DNA from: Acidobacteriota bacterium
GTDB taxonomy: Bacteria > Acidobacteriota > Terriglobia > Terriglobales > Acidobacteriaceae
Direction of reading: 5' to 3'
Assembly: GCA_023410055.1 (NCBI GenBank)
Contig: JAEYQK010000095.1
Location: forward strand, 1 to 49,369
DNA: 49,369 bases
Made by a program: the position numbers and the translations under genes. The notes under the pieces are model-generated. The model did not search any database and had not been told where the DNA came from. It saw nothing but the letters and a program-made list of their open reading frames with translations. This document shows positions 17,308-25,220 of the stretch, one piece after another (the stretch's first letter is position 1; each line of letters starts with the position of its first letter).

Positions 17308-17796
17308 TTACAGTGCGTTCGGGCCGCGCATCTCGGGAGGCGTGCCGAGATCCATGAAGCGTTCGTCACGCGCTTCGTCGCGCACGGAGCTGAGAGCGAC
17401 GGTTACTTCTCGAATGTAAAACGCTGTCGCCACCAGTAAGGTGATGAGCGACGCAACGAAAACCGCGACAGCAACCAGCGCTGACTCTTTCCAGTAAAGT
17501 CCGAATCCCAATAAAAGGCAGGACGCGATAGTTCCGGCCAATGAAATCAGTGCAAAGAGGAAACAGCGGCGAATCATTTCGGCGCGCCTCTCGATCGAGG
17601 CGATCTGCTCGGTGTAAGCGTCGGCCTCCTGCTGTCGCGCGTTCTTTGCGGCGTTGTACCGGGCGTGAACGTACTGGCGAAGGCGGCTGACGATCCCCAT
17701 GAGGCGCACGTTGATCGAGAGAATTAGCAGGCCGGTCGCGGAGATCAGGATGGCGGGGGCGAGAAACGCCTGAAAGATCCTGGTTACGTCTTCCAT
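17308..17796 (-). CDS. DUF2721-family membrane protein
   Basis: 162 residues. The N-terminus FLAPAILISATGLLILSINVR followed by RLRQY is typical of the DUF2721 family. After one membrane helix (about 10-30) comes a charged amphipathic stretch (about 35-75, probably coiled coil), and then two helices (about 77-100 and 103-125). Function of the family is unknown. It converges on the hybrid kinase with only 32 bases between the two stops; no clear terminator separates them. The start ATG has no strong ribosome-binding site. Confidence 0.8.
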   Translation of the reverse strand: MEDVTRIFQAFLAPAILISATGLLILSINVRLMGIVSRLRQYVHARYNAAKNARQQEADAYTEQIASIERRAEMIRRCFLFALISLAGTIASCLLLGFGLYWKESALVAVAVFVASLITLLVATAFYIREVTVALSSVRDEARDERFMDLGTPPEMRGPNAL

Positions 17797-17966
17797 CTTG
17801 GGGATTCTACCGTATTCGGGCGAGCGGGCGGAGTAATTAGCTGTGTTGTTACATGGTCATGCTGGATGAGCGTTCGTCAGAGTGCCTGAAGAATTCCGTG
17901 CAAAGCGGATCGGAGTTTCTGTAAACTGTGGCAACTCCGAAACATAGACAATTCCAGGGAGAAAAG

Positions 17967-19481
17967 ATGCTTATCCCAATTGGGCACGAGCACATGCGGG
18001 CCCGGCGCTGGCCGATCTTCACAATTGCACTGATTGTCATCAACCTCGTTGTCTTCATCCTGACAATCACGAGTCTCGAACGAGAAAGCCCTGAGTTGTC
18101 TACGGTCAAGGAACACATTCTGCGGCTGGCGGCGATGAATCCGGAACTGGAGATTGCTGACCCAGCGCGGGAGATGGTCGATAAGTATCAGAAGGCTCAC
18201 CCCGACGAATGGGTTTTTCAGAAGCGCAGCGAGCGTCCGATTGCCGATGCATGGGACCTGCGAGTGCGCGGATACATGGGTGACGGCCTTACCCAGGCCG
18301 AGTTGCAGGCGGAGATGAACGCGCTGGTCGAGCAATACAAGGGTTTGCAGCAGGACTCGCTACTGGAGCAGTATGCGTTCGTGCCGGCGCATCCCACTCC
18401 AGTTTCGTATATCACCGCCAACTTCATGCACGGGGGTTGGCTGCACATCATCTTCAACATGTGGTTCCTGTTTCTGGCTGGAGTGGTGCTGGAAGACGTT
18501 TGGGGGCGGATTGTGTTCCCGATCTTCTACTTGCTGGGTGGGATTGCCGCTCTGCTGATGCACGCTGCGATGAATCCCGCGAGTATCACACCGTGTCTGG
18601 GTGCATCAGGAGCAGTCGCTGCCCTAATGGGCGCCTTCATGGTGCGATTTCCAAAAGTAAAGATCCACATGTTTGGCTGGGTGCTTGTGCGAATATTTCG
18701 GTTCGACGCGGCGGCGATCTGGTTGCTTCCGTTCTGGCTGGCTTCAGAGGTCTTCACGGCCATCGTGTGGAATGGATACGGCGGCGTTGCTAACTGGGCC
18801 CATGTAGGAGGATTTGCCTTTGGGGCTTTAGGGGCAGTGATTCTGAAGGCTACGGGGATTGAGCGCAAGCTGGACGAGACGATAGTCAAGAAGATCAACG
18901 ATAAGGCGCCGGAGACTCTGCAAGCCGAGCAGTTGATAGAGGAAGGCGAGTTCAACGCGGCTGAAATCGCGCTGAGAGACGTGCTTGAGACGAATCCGAA
19001 CAGTGTTGATGCGTTGCTGCTGCTGCAAAAGGTGTATTGGCGGAAGAACGACATGCAGCAATATCAGGAAGTCACGTTGAGTCTCTCGCGAGCCTATCTG
19101 AAGGCGCGGAATACTGATGCGGCGTGGCAGGCGTACGAAGAGTTTGTGAACGGTGGCGGGAAGGACATGCATCCTGCGGTGTGGCTGGATATCGGCCGCC
19201 TCGCCGAAGACACGCAGCGGTTCGAGCGCGCACTCAGCGAATATGAGAAGTTGATAGCGACGTTTCCGAACGCGCGCGAAGCCCTGATGGCGCAGATTCG
19301 GGCTGGGCGGATTTGCCTGAAGCAGTTGGTACAACCGCGGAAAGCGTTGATCTTTTACGAGAGTGCGTTCGCTTCTCCGGTACCGCACCTCGATCTTGAA
19401 CCGACAATCTCGGCGGGAATACGAGAGTGCAAGGCGGCTTTACCGCTGGCGGGTGCGGTTTCGAGCCGGGGAAACTTGTAG
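17967..19481 (+). CDS. Rhomboid-family intramembrane serine protease with C-terminal TPR region
   Basis: 504 residues from ATG 17967, preferred over an in-frame GTG 13 codons upstream because AGGGAG lies about seven bases before it. One membrane helix (about 15-35) is followed by a soluble insert of about 100 residues. The rhomboid core follows: HGGWLHIIFNMWFLFLAG, nucleophile Ser214 in LGASGAVAALMG, and catalytic His279 in AHVGGFAFG. The catalytic dyad is complete. From about residue 305 the chain is cytosolic and helical with TPR-like repeats (EEGEFNAAEIALRDVLETNP onward). Rhomboids cut transmembrane segments; here the TPR tail could recruit substrates or partners (inference). The gene ends one base before the convergent lipocalin gene. 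Confidence 0.88.
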   Translation: MLIPIGHEHMRARRWPIFTIALIVINLVVFILTITSLERESPELSTVKEHILRLAAMNPELEIADPAREMVDKYQKAHPDEWVFQKRSERPIADAWDLRVRGYMGDGLTQAELQAEMNALVEQYKGLQQDSLLEQYAFVPAHPTPVSYITANFMHGGWLHIIFNMWFLFLAGVVLEDVWGRIVFPIFYLLGGIAALLMHAAMNPASITPCLGASGAVAALMGAFMVRFPKVKIHMFGWVLVRIFRFDAAAIWLLPFWLASEVFTAIVWNGYGGVANWAHVGGFAFGALGAVILKATGIERKLDETIVKKINDKAPETLQAEQLIEEGEFNAAEIALRDVLETNPNSVDALLLLQKVYWRKNDMQQYQEVTLSLSRAYLKARNTDAAWQAYEEFVNGGGKDMHPAVWLDIGRLAEDTQRFERALSEYEKLIATFPNAREALMAQIRAGRICLKQLVQPRKALIFYESAFASPVPHLDLEPTISAGIRECKAALPLAGAVSSRGNL

Positions 19482-19482
19482 G

Positions 19483-20052
19483 CTAGTCTCCGGCTCGAGA
19501 TGCCGTGGCGGCTGCTTGATTCGTGGGCATCAGGCGCCCGGGATCATAGCCACGACTGCGCATTGTTTGAATCGCCTCCTTGTAGAGTGCGGGATCCATC
19601 TGCGGCGTACGGCTGAGAATCCAGAGATACTTGCGGCTGGGTTCGCCGACGATCGCGTATTCGTAGTTCTTGCCTAAGCCGATGACCCAGTAGTCGCCTG
19701 AGAAGGGCCAGAAGAAGGTCACTTTCAGCTTTGCATTCGTTGTCGAGTCGACCACGCGTGCAGTTGCCTTCGCCGTGTTGAGAGTGCCGTCTGCTTTACG
19801 GCAGGTATTGACGACCTGGATCTTGCCGTCCTCGCGAAGAGTGTAGTTTGCCGTGGTGTCGGACGAGCACTTCTTTTGAAAGCGGTTGGGATAGCGGGCG
19901 ATCTCGTACCATGTTCCTACATAGCGCTTGAGATCGAGCGAGGGGACGGTCTCGAGCGTGGACGATTCAGCATAAGATCTGGTTGCGGTCATTAAGGCGA
20001 AGGCCGCTGCCGAGAGGGCTACGGCGATGCCGGTCTTGGTCTTTCCATTCAT
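19483..20052 (-). CDS. blc: Bacterial lipocalin (Blc-like)
   Basis: 189 residues from ATG 20052 (MNGKTKTG); an upstream in-frame start at 20088 would add 12 residues before the signal peptide and is less likely. A signal peptide covers residues 1-28 (AVALSAAAFALM core, cleavage near SYA). There is no lipobox Cys, so it is probably a soluble periplasmic protein, unlike E. coli Blc. The lipocalin GxW motif is VGTWYEIARYPN. Later motifs (FFWPFSGDYWVIGLG, KYLWILSR) match the Blc/apolipoprotein D group. It should bind a fatty acid or lysophospholipid in its barrel and help envelope upkeep. Convergent with the rhomboid gene. Confidence 0.88.
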   Translation of the reverse strand: MNGKTKTGIAVALSAAAFALMTATRSYAESSTLETVPSLDLKRYVGTWYEIARYPNRFQKKCSSDTTANYTLREDGKIQVVNTCRKADGTLNTAKATARVVDSTTNAKLKVTFFWPFSGDYWVIGLGKNYEYAIVGEPSRKYLWILSRTPQMDPALYKEAIQTMRSRGYDPGRLMPTNQAAATASRAGD

Positions 20053-20247
20053 AGTTATATCGATGTACGCAGTCCCGAAATGGACCATGAACTTTCGATG
20101 GGTGGGAAATTGTGCGGAAGGTGGTGCAGCAAACTCGCTGGTGTCGTAAAATCATCTTGTCTAGCAGCATAGTTACCGCACGCCGTCGCCATTTCGGCAT
20201 TCCCTAATCACTCGCCTGCGCAATGTGTTTGCGATCAGGAGGAACTT

Positions 20248-20712
20248 TTGTCCGATCAGAAATACCGCCAGCACGGTTATATGGACCGTGAGCGCGATAG
20301 CCAAAACCAGAATCAGGACCGGCCCAAGCCTCGGCCCAGAGAAGAGACGTTCGGCCCGCGAGCGCTGAAGATGCCCGGCACGCGAACGGTGTCGCGATGC
20401 ACACAATGCGGGGTCGTTCTAAACGTAGCCGAGATAAACGGCCATTGCCCGCAGTGCAATTTTGAATTGCATTCGTGCAAACAGTGCGCCCACTTTGATC
20501 CAGGCGAACGCAACGAATGCCGCCAGCCGATACCGGAGCGGATCCGTCCGAAGGACCGGCGCAACGATTGCACGTTCTATGCGATCAAGACCGCTGTTGA
20601 GCGCGAGACTTCCACGAGCACCGGCTATACTCGCAGCACGCCAGCTGTGAGCAGCGCACCGAGTACGGCGCAGGACGCGCGGCGGGCGTTTGAGAACCTG
20701 TTCAAGAAGTGA
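20248..20712 (+). CDS. Small zinc-ribbon protein of unknown function
   Basis: 154 residues. The start is a TTG (20248): AGGAGG at 20237-20242 stands five bases before it and decides the choice. The N-terminus is hydrophilic and rich in Q, R, D and P. Residues about 51-90 contain a row of cysteine pairs (CTQCG, CPQC, CKQC) and later single Cys residues at about 91 and 108, suggesting two metal-binding ribbons. The C-terminal part is Ser/Thr-rich and ends in a short helix (ARRAFENLFKK). Similar proteins occur in other Acidobacteriota as conserved hypotheticals (recollection). A perfect hairpin follows. No function can be assigned. Confidence 0.75.
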   Translation: MSDQKYRQHGYMDRERDSQNQNQDRPKPRPREETFGPRALKMPGTRTVSRCTQCGVVLNVAEINGHCPQCNFELHSCKQCAHFDPGERNECRQPIPERIRPKDRRNDCTFYAIKTAVERETSTSTGYTRSTPAVSSAPSTAQDARRAFENLFKK

Positions 20713-20759
20713 CTGTTCGACAGCTTGTGAAGAAGTGAAAAGCACCTTCCCAAAAGTAC

Positions 20760-20784
20760 GCCCACTCTAGAAGCCAGAGTGGGC
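20760..20784. terminator. Hairpin between convergent genes
   Basis: GCCCACTCT (20760-20768) pairs perfectly with AGAGTGGGC (20776-20784) around a 7-base loop. It sits between the zinc-ribbon gene (+) and the ferritin-like gene (-) and may serve both. A-rich on the left and T/C-rich on the right. Confidence 0.7.
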
Positions 20785-20806
20785 TCTCCTGCTGTCACAA
20801 ATCAAA

Positions 20807-22036
20807 TCACGCATTTCGCCGGGCCGCATCAGCTTCGAGTGCCAACTCGTTCAATGCATCGAAGAACCCTGAGGTTTGGCCGGTGAAGAGACCATCGGCG
20901 GTGAGCGCTTTAACGGCCCCCATCGCGGCCCCCTGCGTATTCGTGGGGCGGATGATAGAGCACTTTGGAAGACTCCTGCTGAGGAATGGAGTCGGCTCGG
21001 GCATGATCAGGTTCGACTGAAACAACTCAGATTGGCCGGTGGTCAGGTCTTTGAACGTTACCGTCGCTCCCGTCACAGGATCTACATCCGTGACCGGCGT
21101 CGCGTTTCCTGCCTTGTCCTGCCAAGTCTGGAAGTGCATCGTTTCGGTGGGACCGATGCTGAGCAAGACCCGCAGGACTTCGGGGTCGGTGACACGCTGA
21201 GCTAGGCTCGGATACAGACTCGTGCCTCCTTGTTCGATGAAGGCAAAATGGAATCCTGCCGTGAATGCAATCGCCTTGAGGTGGTTCGAGATGTTTTGTG
21301 CGGTGCTGCCGGCCGTGTCGTTATCGTTTCGGGGAATCGCGGTACGATTCACAATGGTCGCCGCTTGCGGAAAGACAAACGACGGATCTAGATCGGGATT
21401 TTCCGAGTCGCTGCGATACCGCGTCCAGAAACTGGTATCGACATTTAGTTGCATCAGATTGGTAAGTCTCAATCTCGACTTGTTTGCGCCAGTTGCCTGG
21501 CTGCCCGGGAGTGTTCGGAATTGCTCCAGGTTTACGGTATCGCCTCCTCTCGATGCGAGGTATGCATTGATGAACTGTTGATGGCTGATTTCGTCATCCG
21601 TGTTGTCGAAGATGTACTGCGACATATCCGCGTCGAGAAGTTGCAGCGCCGCAGTGTAGAGAGGGTTTCCTGCCGTAACGGCGAAGCCGGTCCTGACATT
21701 GTCGTCGTCCACCGCATTCGCGATTTCGTTGCTTTGGACTCCACCGAGTTCGGTGTACTGCTCCCAAAGATCGGATTCGAGGATTTCAGCTGCGGCAAGG
21801 AAGCGCAAGATTGCGGCGTCACCCTTGGGAAGTTTGCCTCCCGATGCGGCTACCGTAGTCAGCGGGCCGAGCACAGGCAGCGCTGCGCCAGCGCCAATCA
21901 AGCCAAGTCCCTTGAGCATTGAACGCCTTTGGATACGTCTAGCAAGAAATTTCGAAGAGGGTTGAGCAGGGGGTGCGGAGAGGAGATCGTTCTTCTTGCC
22001 CATTACACACTCCAACATCGGTAGTTCCGGCTTCAT
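20807..22036 (-). CDS. Tat-exported ferritin-like domain protein
   Basis: 409 residues as given; an internal ATG at 22003 (MGKKNDLL), preceded by GGAG, is an equally good start. A twin-arginine signal (RRIQRRSMLKGLGL, then a hydrophobic stretch to about residue 65) marks export of a folded protein, as expected for a metalloprotein. The four-helix ferritin-like bundle shows acid/His residues at AAAEILESDLWEQY, DDEISHQQFI, FAFIEQGG and TETMHFQTW (an ExxH). Such proteins are common in Acidobacteriota but have no proven role; a diiron centre is an inference. A conserved C-terminal part follows. The 173-base region upstream shows no obvious operator. Confidence 0.8.
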   Translation of the reverse strand: MKPELPMLECVMGKKNDLLSAPPAQPSSKFLARRIQRRSMLKGLGLIGAGAALPVLGPLTTVAASGGKLPKGDAAILRFLAAAEILESDLWEQYTELGGVQSNEIANAVDDDNVRTGFAVTAGNPLYTAALQLLDADMSQYIFDNTDDEISHQQFINAYLASRGGDTVNLEQFRTLPGSQATGANKSRLRLTNLMQLNVDTSFWTRYRSDSENPDLDPSFVFPQAATIVNRTAIPRNDNDTAGSTAQNISNHLKAIAFTAGFHFAFIEQGGTSLYPSLAQRVTDPEVLRVLLSIGPTETMHFQTWQDKAGNATPVTDVDPVTGATVTFKDLTTGQSELFQSNLIMPEPTPFLSRSLPKCSIIRPTNTQGAAMGAVKALTADGLFTGQTSGFFDALNELALEADAARRNA

Positions 22037-22209
22037 CTGCAGATGTCTCCCGGTTTTCCATGCTCTGATGTATTACCCTGGGCGTGGTTGTACGAGAGAT
22101 TCGAATAATGCGTGAATTTTCTGCGTAAATTGCTAATCAGCAATACAGGATGGACGAGAGAAGCGAAATCCCGGCGCATGCCGGGATTCTCTCTGCATAT
22201 CGGCGCGCG

Positions 22210-22695
22210 CTACCTCTTGTATCCGATCTTTCTCAGGAAGTCGTGGCGGACACGTGCGTCGTCGGCGGACTCGATACCTTTTGGTGATGACCCATCGATC
22301 ACGCCCATGATGCCGCGTCCCTGAGACGATTTTGCCACGACGACCTCAACCGGATTAGCGGTGGCGCAGAAGATGGAACAGACTTCCGGTACGTTCTGAA
22401 TAACGTTAGTCAGATTAATTGGGTAGGCGTTGCGGACGATGAGGACGAAGATGTGTCCGGCGGCGATGGCTTGAGCGTTGCGAGCGGCGGCCTCGCGGAG
22501 TTCGTCGTTGTTGCCCTCGACGCGAATGAGGCAAGGGCCGGAAGCTTCGTTGAATGCGACGCCGAACTGAGCCTGCGGCACGGTGTTGATGACAGCTTCA
22601 TAGATGTCTTCGGCGGTTTTTATGAAGTGCGTCTGACCGATGATGATGTTGGTGTCAGACGGGAAACTCATCGGGACAGCTTCGAATTCGAGCAT
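22210..22695 (-). CDS. Adenosine-specific kinase (DUF355 family)
   Basis: 161 residues, the usual length; ATG with GGGAG six bases upstream. The whole chain fits the small DUF355 family whose archaeal member PAE2307 was described as an adenosine-specific kinase: QTHFIKTAEDIYEAV near residue 20, FGVAFNEASGPCLIR near 43, and GRGIMGVIDG near 125. No P-loop or ribokinase motif is present, as is normal for this family. Its role in bacteria is unclear (AMP/adenosine recycling is the suggested one). Transcribed alone and divergent from the Cys-rich small gene. Confidence 0.85.
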   Translation of the reverse strand: MLEFEAVPMSFPSDTNIIIGQTHFIKTAEDIYEAVINTVPQAQFGVAFNEASGPCLIRVEGNNDELREAAARNAQAIAAGHIFVLIVRNAYPINLTNVIQNVPEVCSIFCATANPVEVVVAKSSQGRGIMGVIDGSSPKGIESADDARVRHDFLRKIGYKR

Positions 22696-22836
22696 GATTC
22701 TCTCCCTTGTTCAATTCAACATGTTAAGCGCGGCCTGGTGCCGTGGTCTAGGCAAGGTGCCTGACTTGGAAACAGAAAGGCAGCGCGGGAGAGGACGCAG
22801 GAATTGCTGAATCAACGCTAACAAAGTGGCGATAAG

Positions 22837-22849
22837 ACGGTACTACCGT
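22837..22849. promoter_or_regulatory. Small dyad in the divergent region
   Basis: ACGGT-ACT-ACCGT, a perfect 5-bp inverted repeat, about 80 bases before the small Cys-rich gene and about 140 bases before the adenosine-kinase gene start. It could be an operator; too short to be sure. Confidence 0.3.
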
Positions 22850-22929
22850 AATGGCGAAAGGACTTAGGTAACTACCCCCGCAGACTCCTGTTGGAACTAG
22901 TATCGCGCTGTTGGTGCAGGAGGTCTGCT

Positions 22930-23145
22930 ATGGCTGAATGCGACAGAATCAAACAATGCACGTTCATCAACAGCCAACTTGCGGCGATGCCAGCAATGGC
23001 CGAGATGCTAAAGAAGAGGTACTGCCTGGGCAACTGCACAGAGTGCGTCCGTTACCGGCTCGAGAACAAGGGCGTCAGCGTACCGATGGACCTTTTCCCG
23101 GACGATGAAAAGGCAGCGCAGACGTTATTGCGTCTAGCAAGCTAG
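22930..23145 (+). CDS. Small conserved Cys-rich protein
   Basis: 71 residues from ATG 22930 (MAECDRIKQC), with AGGAGG seven bases upstream deciding the start; an in-frame upstream ATG (22891) has no such site. Cysteines at residues 4 and 10 and a CLGNCTEC cluster near 38-45 could bind a metal or Fe-S cluster. The tail VPMDLFPDDEKAAQTLL is typical of a family of short proteins seen in several phyla, in my recollection often with the pattern C-x5-C...C-x3-C-x2-C. Function unknown. Converges with tryptophanase ten bases away. Confidence 0.75.
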   Translation: MAECDRIKQCTFINSQLAAMPAMAEMLKKRYCLGNCTECVRYRLENKGVSVPMDLFPDDEKAAQTLLRLAS

Positions 23146-23154
23146 GCGCGGGTC

Positions 23155-24534
23155 TCAAACTCCAGTAGTTGAAGACAAGGGTTGTACGGGTTCCATGCGA
23201 GCAGTGAAGTGGCGCAGGAATGGCGCTTCGTAGGTAAGCCTCACGCCACGGATCTGCTCGCGTTTTCTCCAGACTTCCAGAATCACCTCAATCACATAAT
23301 CGATGTGGCTTTGCGTGTAGACGCGTCGGGGAATGGCGAGGCGAACGAGGTCCATTTTGGCGGCTTTGCCGAACATCAGCGAGCCGATCTCGACGGAGCG
23401 GATGCCGCCTTCGAGATAAAGTTCCGTGGCGAGGGCGACGCCGGGGAATTGTTCTAGCGGAATGTGCGGCAGGAAGGCGCGAGCGTCGAGATAGACGGCA
23501 TGGCCTCCGGGCGGCTGCACGATTGGCACGCCTTGTTCGGCAATGTGATTGCCGAGATAGGCGGTGGAGGCGATGCGGTATTTGAGGTAGTCCAGGTCGA
23601 GCGCTTCCTGTAAGCCGACGGCGATGGCTTCGAGGTCGCGCCCGGCGAGGCCGCCGTACGTGGGGTAGCCTTCAGTCAGGATGAGAAGATCTTTTTCCTG
23701 CTGGGCGATCTTGTCGTCGTTGGTGCAGAGAAAGCCGCCGATGTTGGCCATGCCGTCTTTCTTTGCGGACATGGTGCAGCCGTCGCCGAGTGCAAACATC
23801 TCCTGCGCGATCTGCTTCGGCGTTTTCTCGCTAAAGCCGGGTTCTCGGAGCTTGATGAAGTAGGCGTTCTCGGCGAAGCGGCATGCGTCGAAATAAAGCG
23901 GAATTCCGTGCTTGCGACATACGGCGCTGACCTGGCGGGCGTTTTCCATGGAGACTGGTTGTCCGCCGCCGGAGTTGTTGGTGACGGTCAACATGCATAG
24001 GGGCACGCGCTCGCGGCCAACGCGGGAGATGAGCTCTTCGAGGGCAGCCACGTCCATGTTGCCTTTGAAGGGCGCAATCAGCGAAGGCTGCTTGCCTTCG
24101 GGACGGAGCAGGTCAACGGCTTCGGCACCGACGAATTCGACGTTGGCGCGAGTGGTGTCGAAATGCGTGTTGCTGGGTACGACGTCACCCTTCTTGCACA
24201 TTACGGAGAAGAGGATACGCTCGGCGGCGCGGCCCTGGTGCGTGGGGATCACGTGGCGGTAGCCAAAGATGTCCTGAATGGAGTCGCGAAAGCGATTAAA
24301 GCTTTTGCTCCCGGCGTAGCTTTCATCGCCTTCCATGATGGCGGCCCACTGGTGGGTGGACATGGCGCCGGTGCCGGAGTCGGTGAGCAAGTCAATGAGA
24401 ACATCGTCAGCGGGAAGGAGAAAGAGGTTGTAGAAGGCGGCCTTGAGTTGTTGTTCGCGTTCGGCGCGGGTGGTCCAGCGGATCGGTTCAACGCTCTTAA
24501 TTCGAAATGGCTCGATGATGGTTCGTATGGGCAT
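23155..24534 (-). CDS. tnaA: Tryptophanase (PLP-dependent beta-eliminating lyase)
   Basis: 459 residues; ATG with GGGAGG upstream. It belongs to the tryptophanase/tyrosine phenol-lyase family. PLP Lys259 lies in MSAKKDG, preceded by the FDACRFAENAYF block with its conserved Asp and Arg; the substrate carboxylate region and the C-terminal block LAIPRRVYTQSHIDYV are present. Near residue 395 it reads GIRSVEIGS. E. coli tryptophanase has VEIG there, while tyrosine phenol-lyases have MERG with the substrate-binding Arg. This favours tryptophan as substrate: Trp to indole, pyruvate and ammonia. No tnaC-type leader peptide and no tnaB transporter is present, so regulation differs from enterobacteria. 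The product indole can act as a signal or xenobiotic-resistance cue (inference). Confidence 0.88.
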   Translation of the reverse strand: MPIRTIIEPFRIKSVEPIRWTTRAEREQQLKAAFYNLFLLPADDVLIDLLTDSGTGAMSTHQWAAIMEGDESYAGSKSFNRFRDSIQDIFGYRHVIPTHQGRAAERILFSVMCKKGDVVPSNTHFDTTRANVEFVGAEAVDLLRPEGKQPSLIAPFKGNMDVAALEELISRVGRERVPLCMLTVTNNSGGGQPVSMENARQVSAVCRKHGIPLYFDACRFAENAYFIKLREPGFSEKTPKQIAQEMFALGDGCTMSAKKDGMANIGGFLCTNDDKIAQQEKDLLILTEGYPTYGGLAGRDLEAIAVGLQEALDLDYLKYRIASTAYLGNHIAEQGVPIVQPPGGHAVYLDARAFLPHIPLEQFPGVALATELYLEGGIRSVEIGSLMFGKAAKMDLVRLAIPRRVYTQSHIDYVIEVILEVWRKREQIRGVRLTYEAPFLRHFTARMEPVQPLSSTTGV

Positions 24535-24652
24535 GATCTTCCTCCCGGCTGCTCAATAGTGACTTCGGTTTGCGCCAACTGCCGCCACTGCTTTATAGAA
24601 GCGAACGTGTGATTGTATGCTTCCTGAGTAGAATTGGAAAAGTCTTCACACC

Positions 24653-24859
24653 ATGGATCGGGAAGCACAATACGAAGTCTTATTGCTGGTACGCGGAAAT
24701 TGGGAGCTGATTGGCGCTTTCCGATATTTCGAACCGGCAGCAGCAATGGCGCAGTCGCGATCGGAGCGGGTGCGGCTTGTGCGCACCTCATACGAGGAGG
24801 GAAAGGAAGTTGAGCGCGAAATACTAGTCGAAGTGGGAGTAACTAGAAATCGCGACTGA
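24653..24859 (+). CDS. Small hypothetical protein
   Basis: 68 residues (MDREAQYEVLLLVRG). It looks like a small beta-alpha protein: YEVLLLV strand, WELIGAF strand, a helix with AAAMAQSRSERV, and a final strand EREILVEVG. No family is recognised. It is divergent from tnaA with about 118 bases between starts and is followed at 48 bases by another small gene on the same strand. The ribosome-binding site is weak, so confidence is moderate. Confidence 0.55.
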   Translation: MDREAQYEVLLLVRGNWELIGAFRYFEPAAAMAQSRSERVRLVRTSYEEGKEVEREILVEVGVTRNRD

Positions 24860-24906
24860 GCATCTGAATTAGGACTGAAATAAATCTGAAGCTGGATCGA
24901 GTCGTT

Positions 24907-25119
24907 ATGCCAAAGAATCCCGCAAAGAACTACCAGCCTGGACCGGGCACATCCCAGGAAGCGACACGGACGCGCGATCCGGAAGACCCTAACGTCAGTC
25001 CTGAAGAAAAGAAGAAGATAAGAGAGAAGAATCTGGACAAGACATTGGCAGATTCGTTTCCGACGAGTGACCCGCCATCAAGCATACCTAATCCCGGGGA
25101 AGAAGAGGACGCGGCGTGA
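24907..25119 (+). CDS. Small conserved hydrophilic protein
   Basis: 70 residues, highly charged and proline-rich, with no hydrophobic core, so probably largely unfolded alone. The block LDKTLADSFPTSDPPS near residues 45-60 recurs in many short bacterial proteins of unknown function (recognised from memory). No catalytic motif. Followed by octad repeats and a hairpin before the convergent S10 peptidase gene. It may be co-transcribed with the preceding small gene. Confidence 0.7.
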   Translation: MPKNPAKNYQPGPGTSQEATRTRDPEDPNVSPEEKKKIREKNLDKTLADSFPTSDPPSSIPNPGEEEDAA

Positions 25120-25122
25120 ACA

Positions 25123-25154
25123 ATCGGGTGATTGCGTGATCGGGTGATCGGGTG
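25123..25154. repeat. Four tandem 8-bp units (ATCGGGTG type)
   Basis: ATCGGGTG, ATTGCGTG, ATCGGGTG, ATCGGGTG, directly followed by ATTGG. It starts three bases after the stop of the small hydrophilic gene. One base per unit differs from the octad after tRNA-Arg. Confidence 0.8.
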
Positions 25155-25180
25155 ATTGGCAACGAAGGCTCGGTTAGAAG

Positions 25181-25209
25181 CGCACCCTCCCCTGAAGGAG
25201 AAGGGTGCG
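25181..25209. terminator. Hairpin between convergent genes (GCACCCT repeat family)
   Basis: CGCACCCT (25181-25188) pairs with AGGGTGCG (25202-25209) around 13 bases. It lies just after the stop of the S10 peptidase gene (minus strand) and after the small hydrophilic gene (plus strand). Same arms as the element at 11201-11224. Confidence 0.6.
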
Positions 25210-25220
25210 GCACCTACTAG

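Noticed and set aside
24535..24652. tnaC-like regulatory leader peptide before tryptophanase
   Set aside because: No short frame with a Trp codon and Rho-dependent spacing was found in this space.
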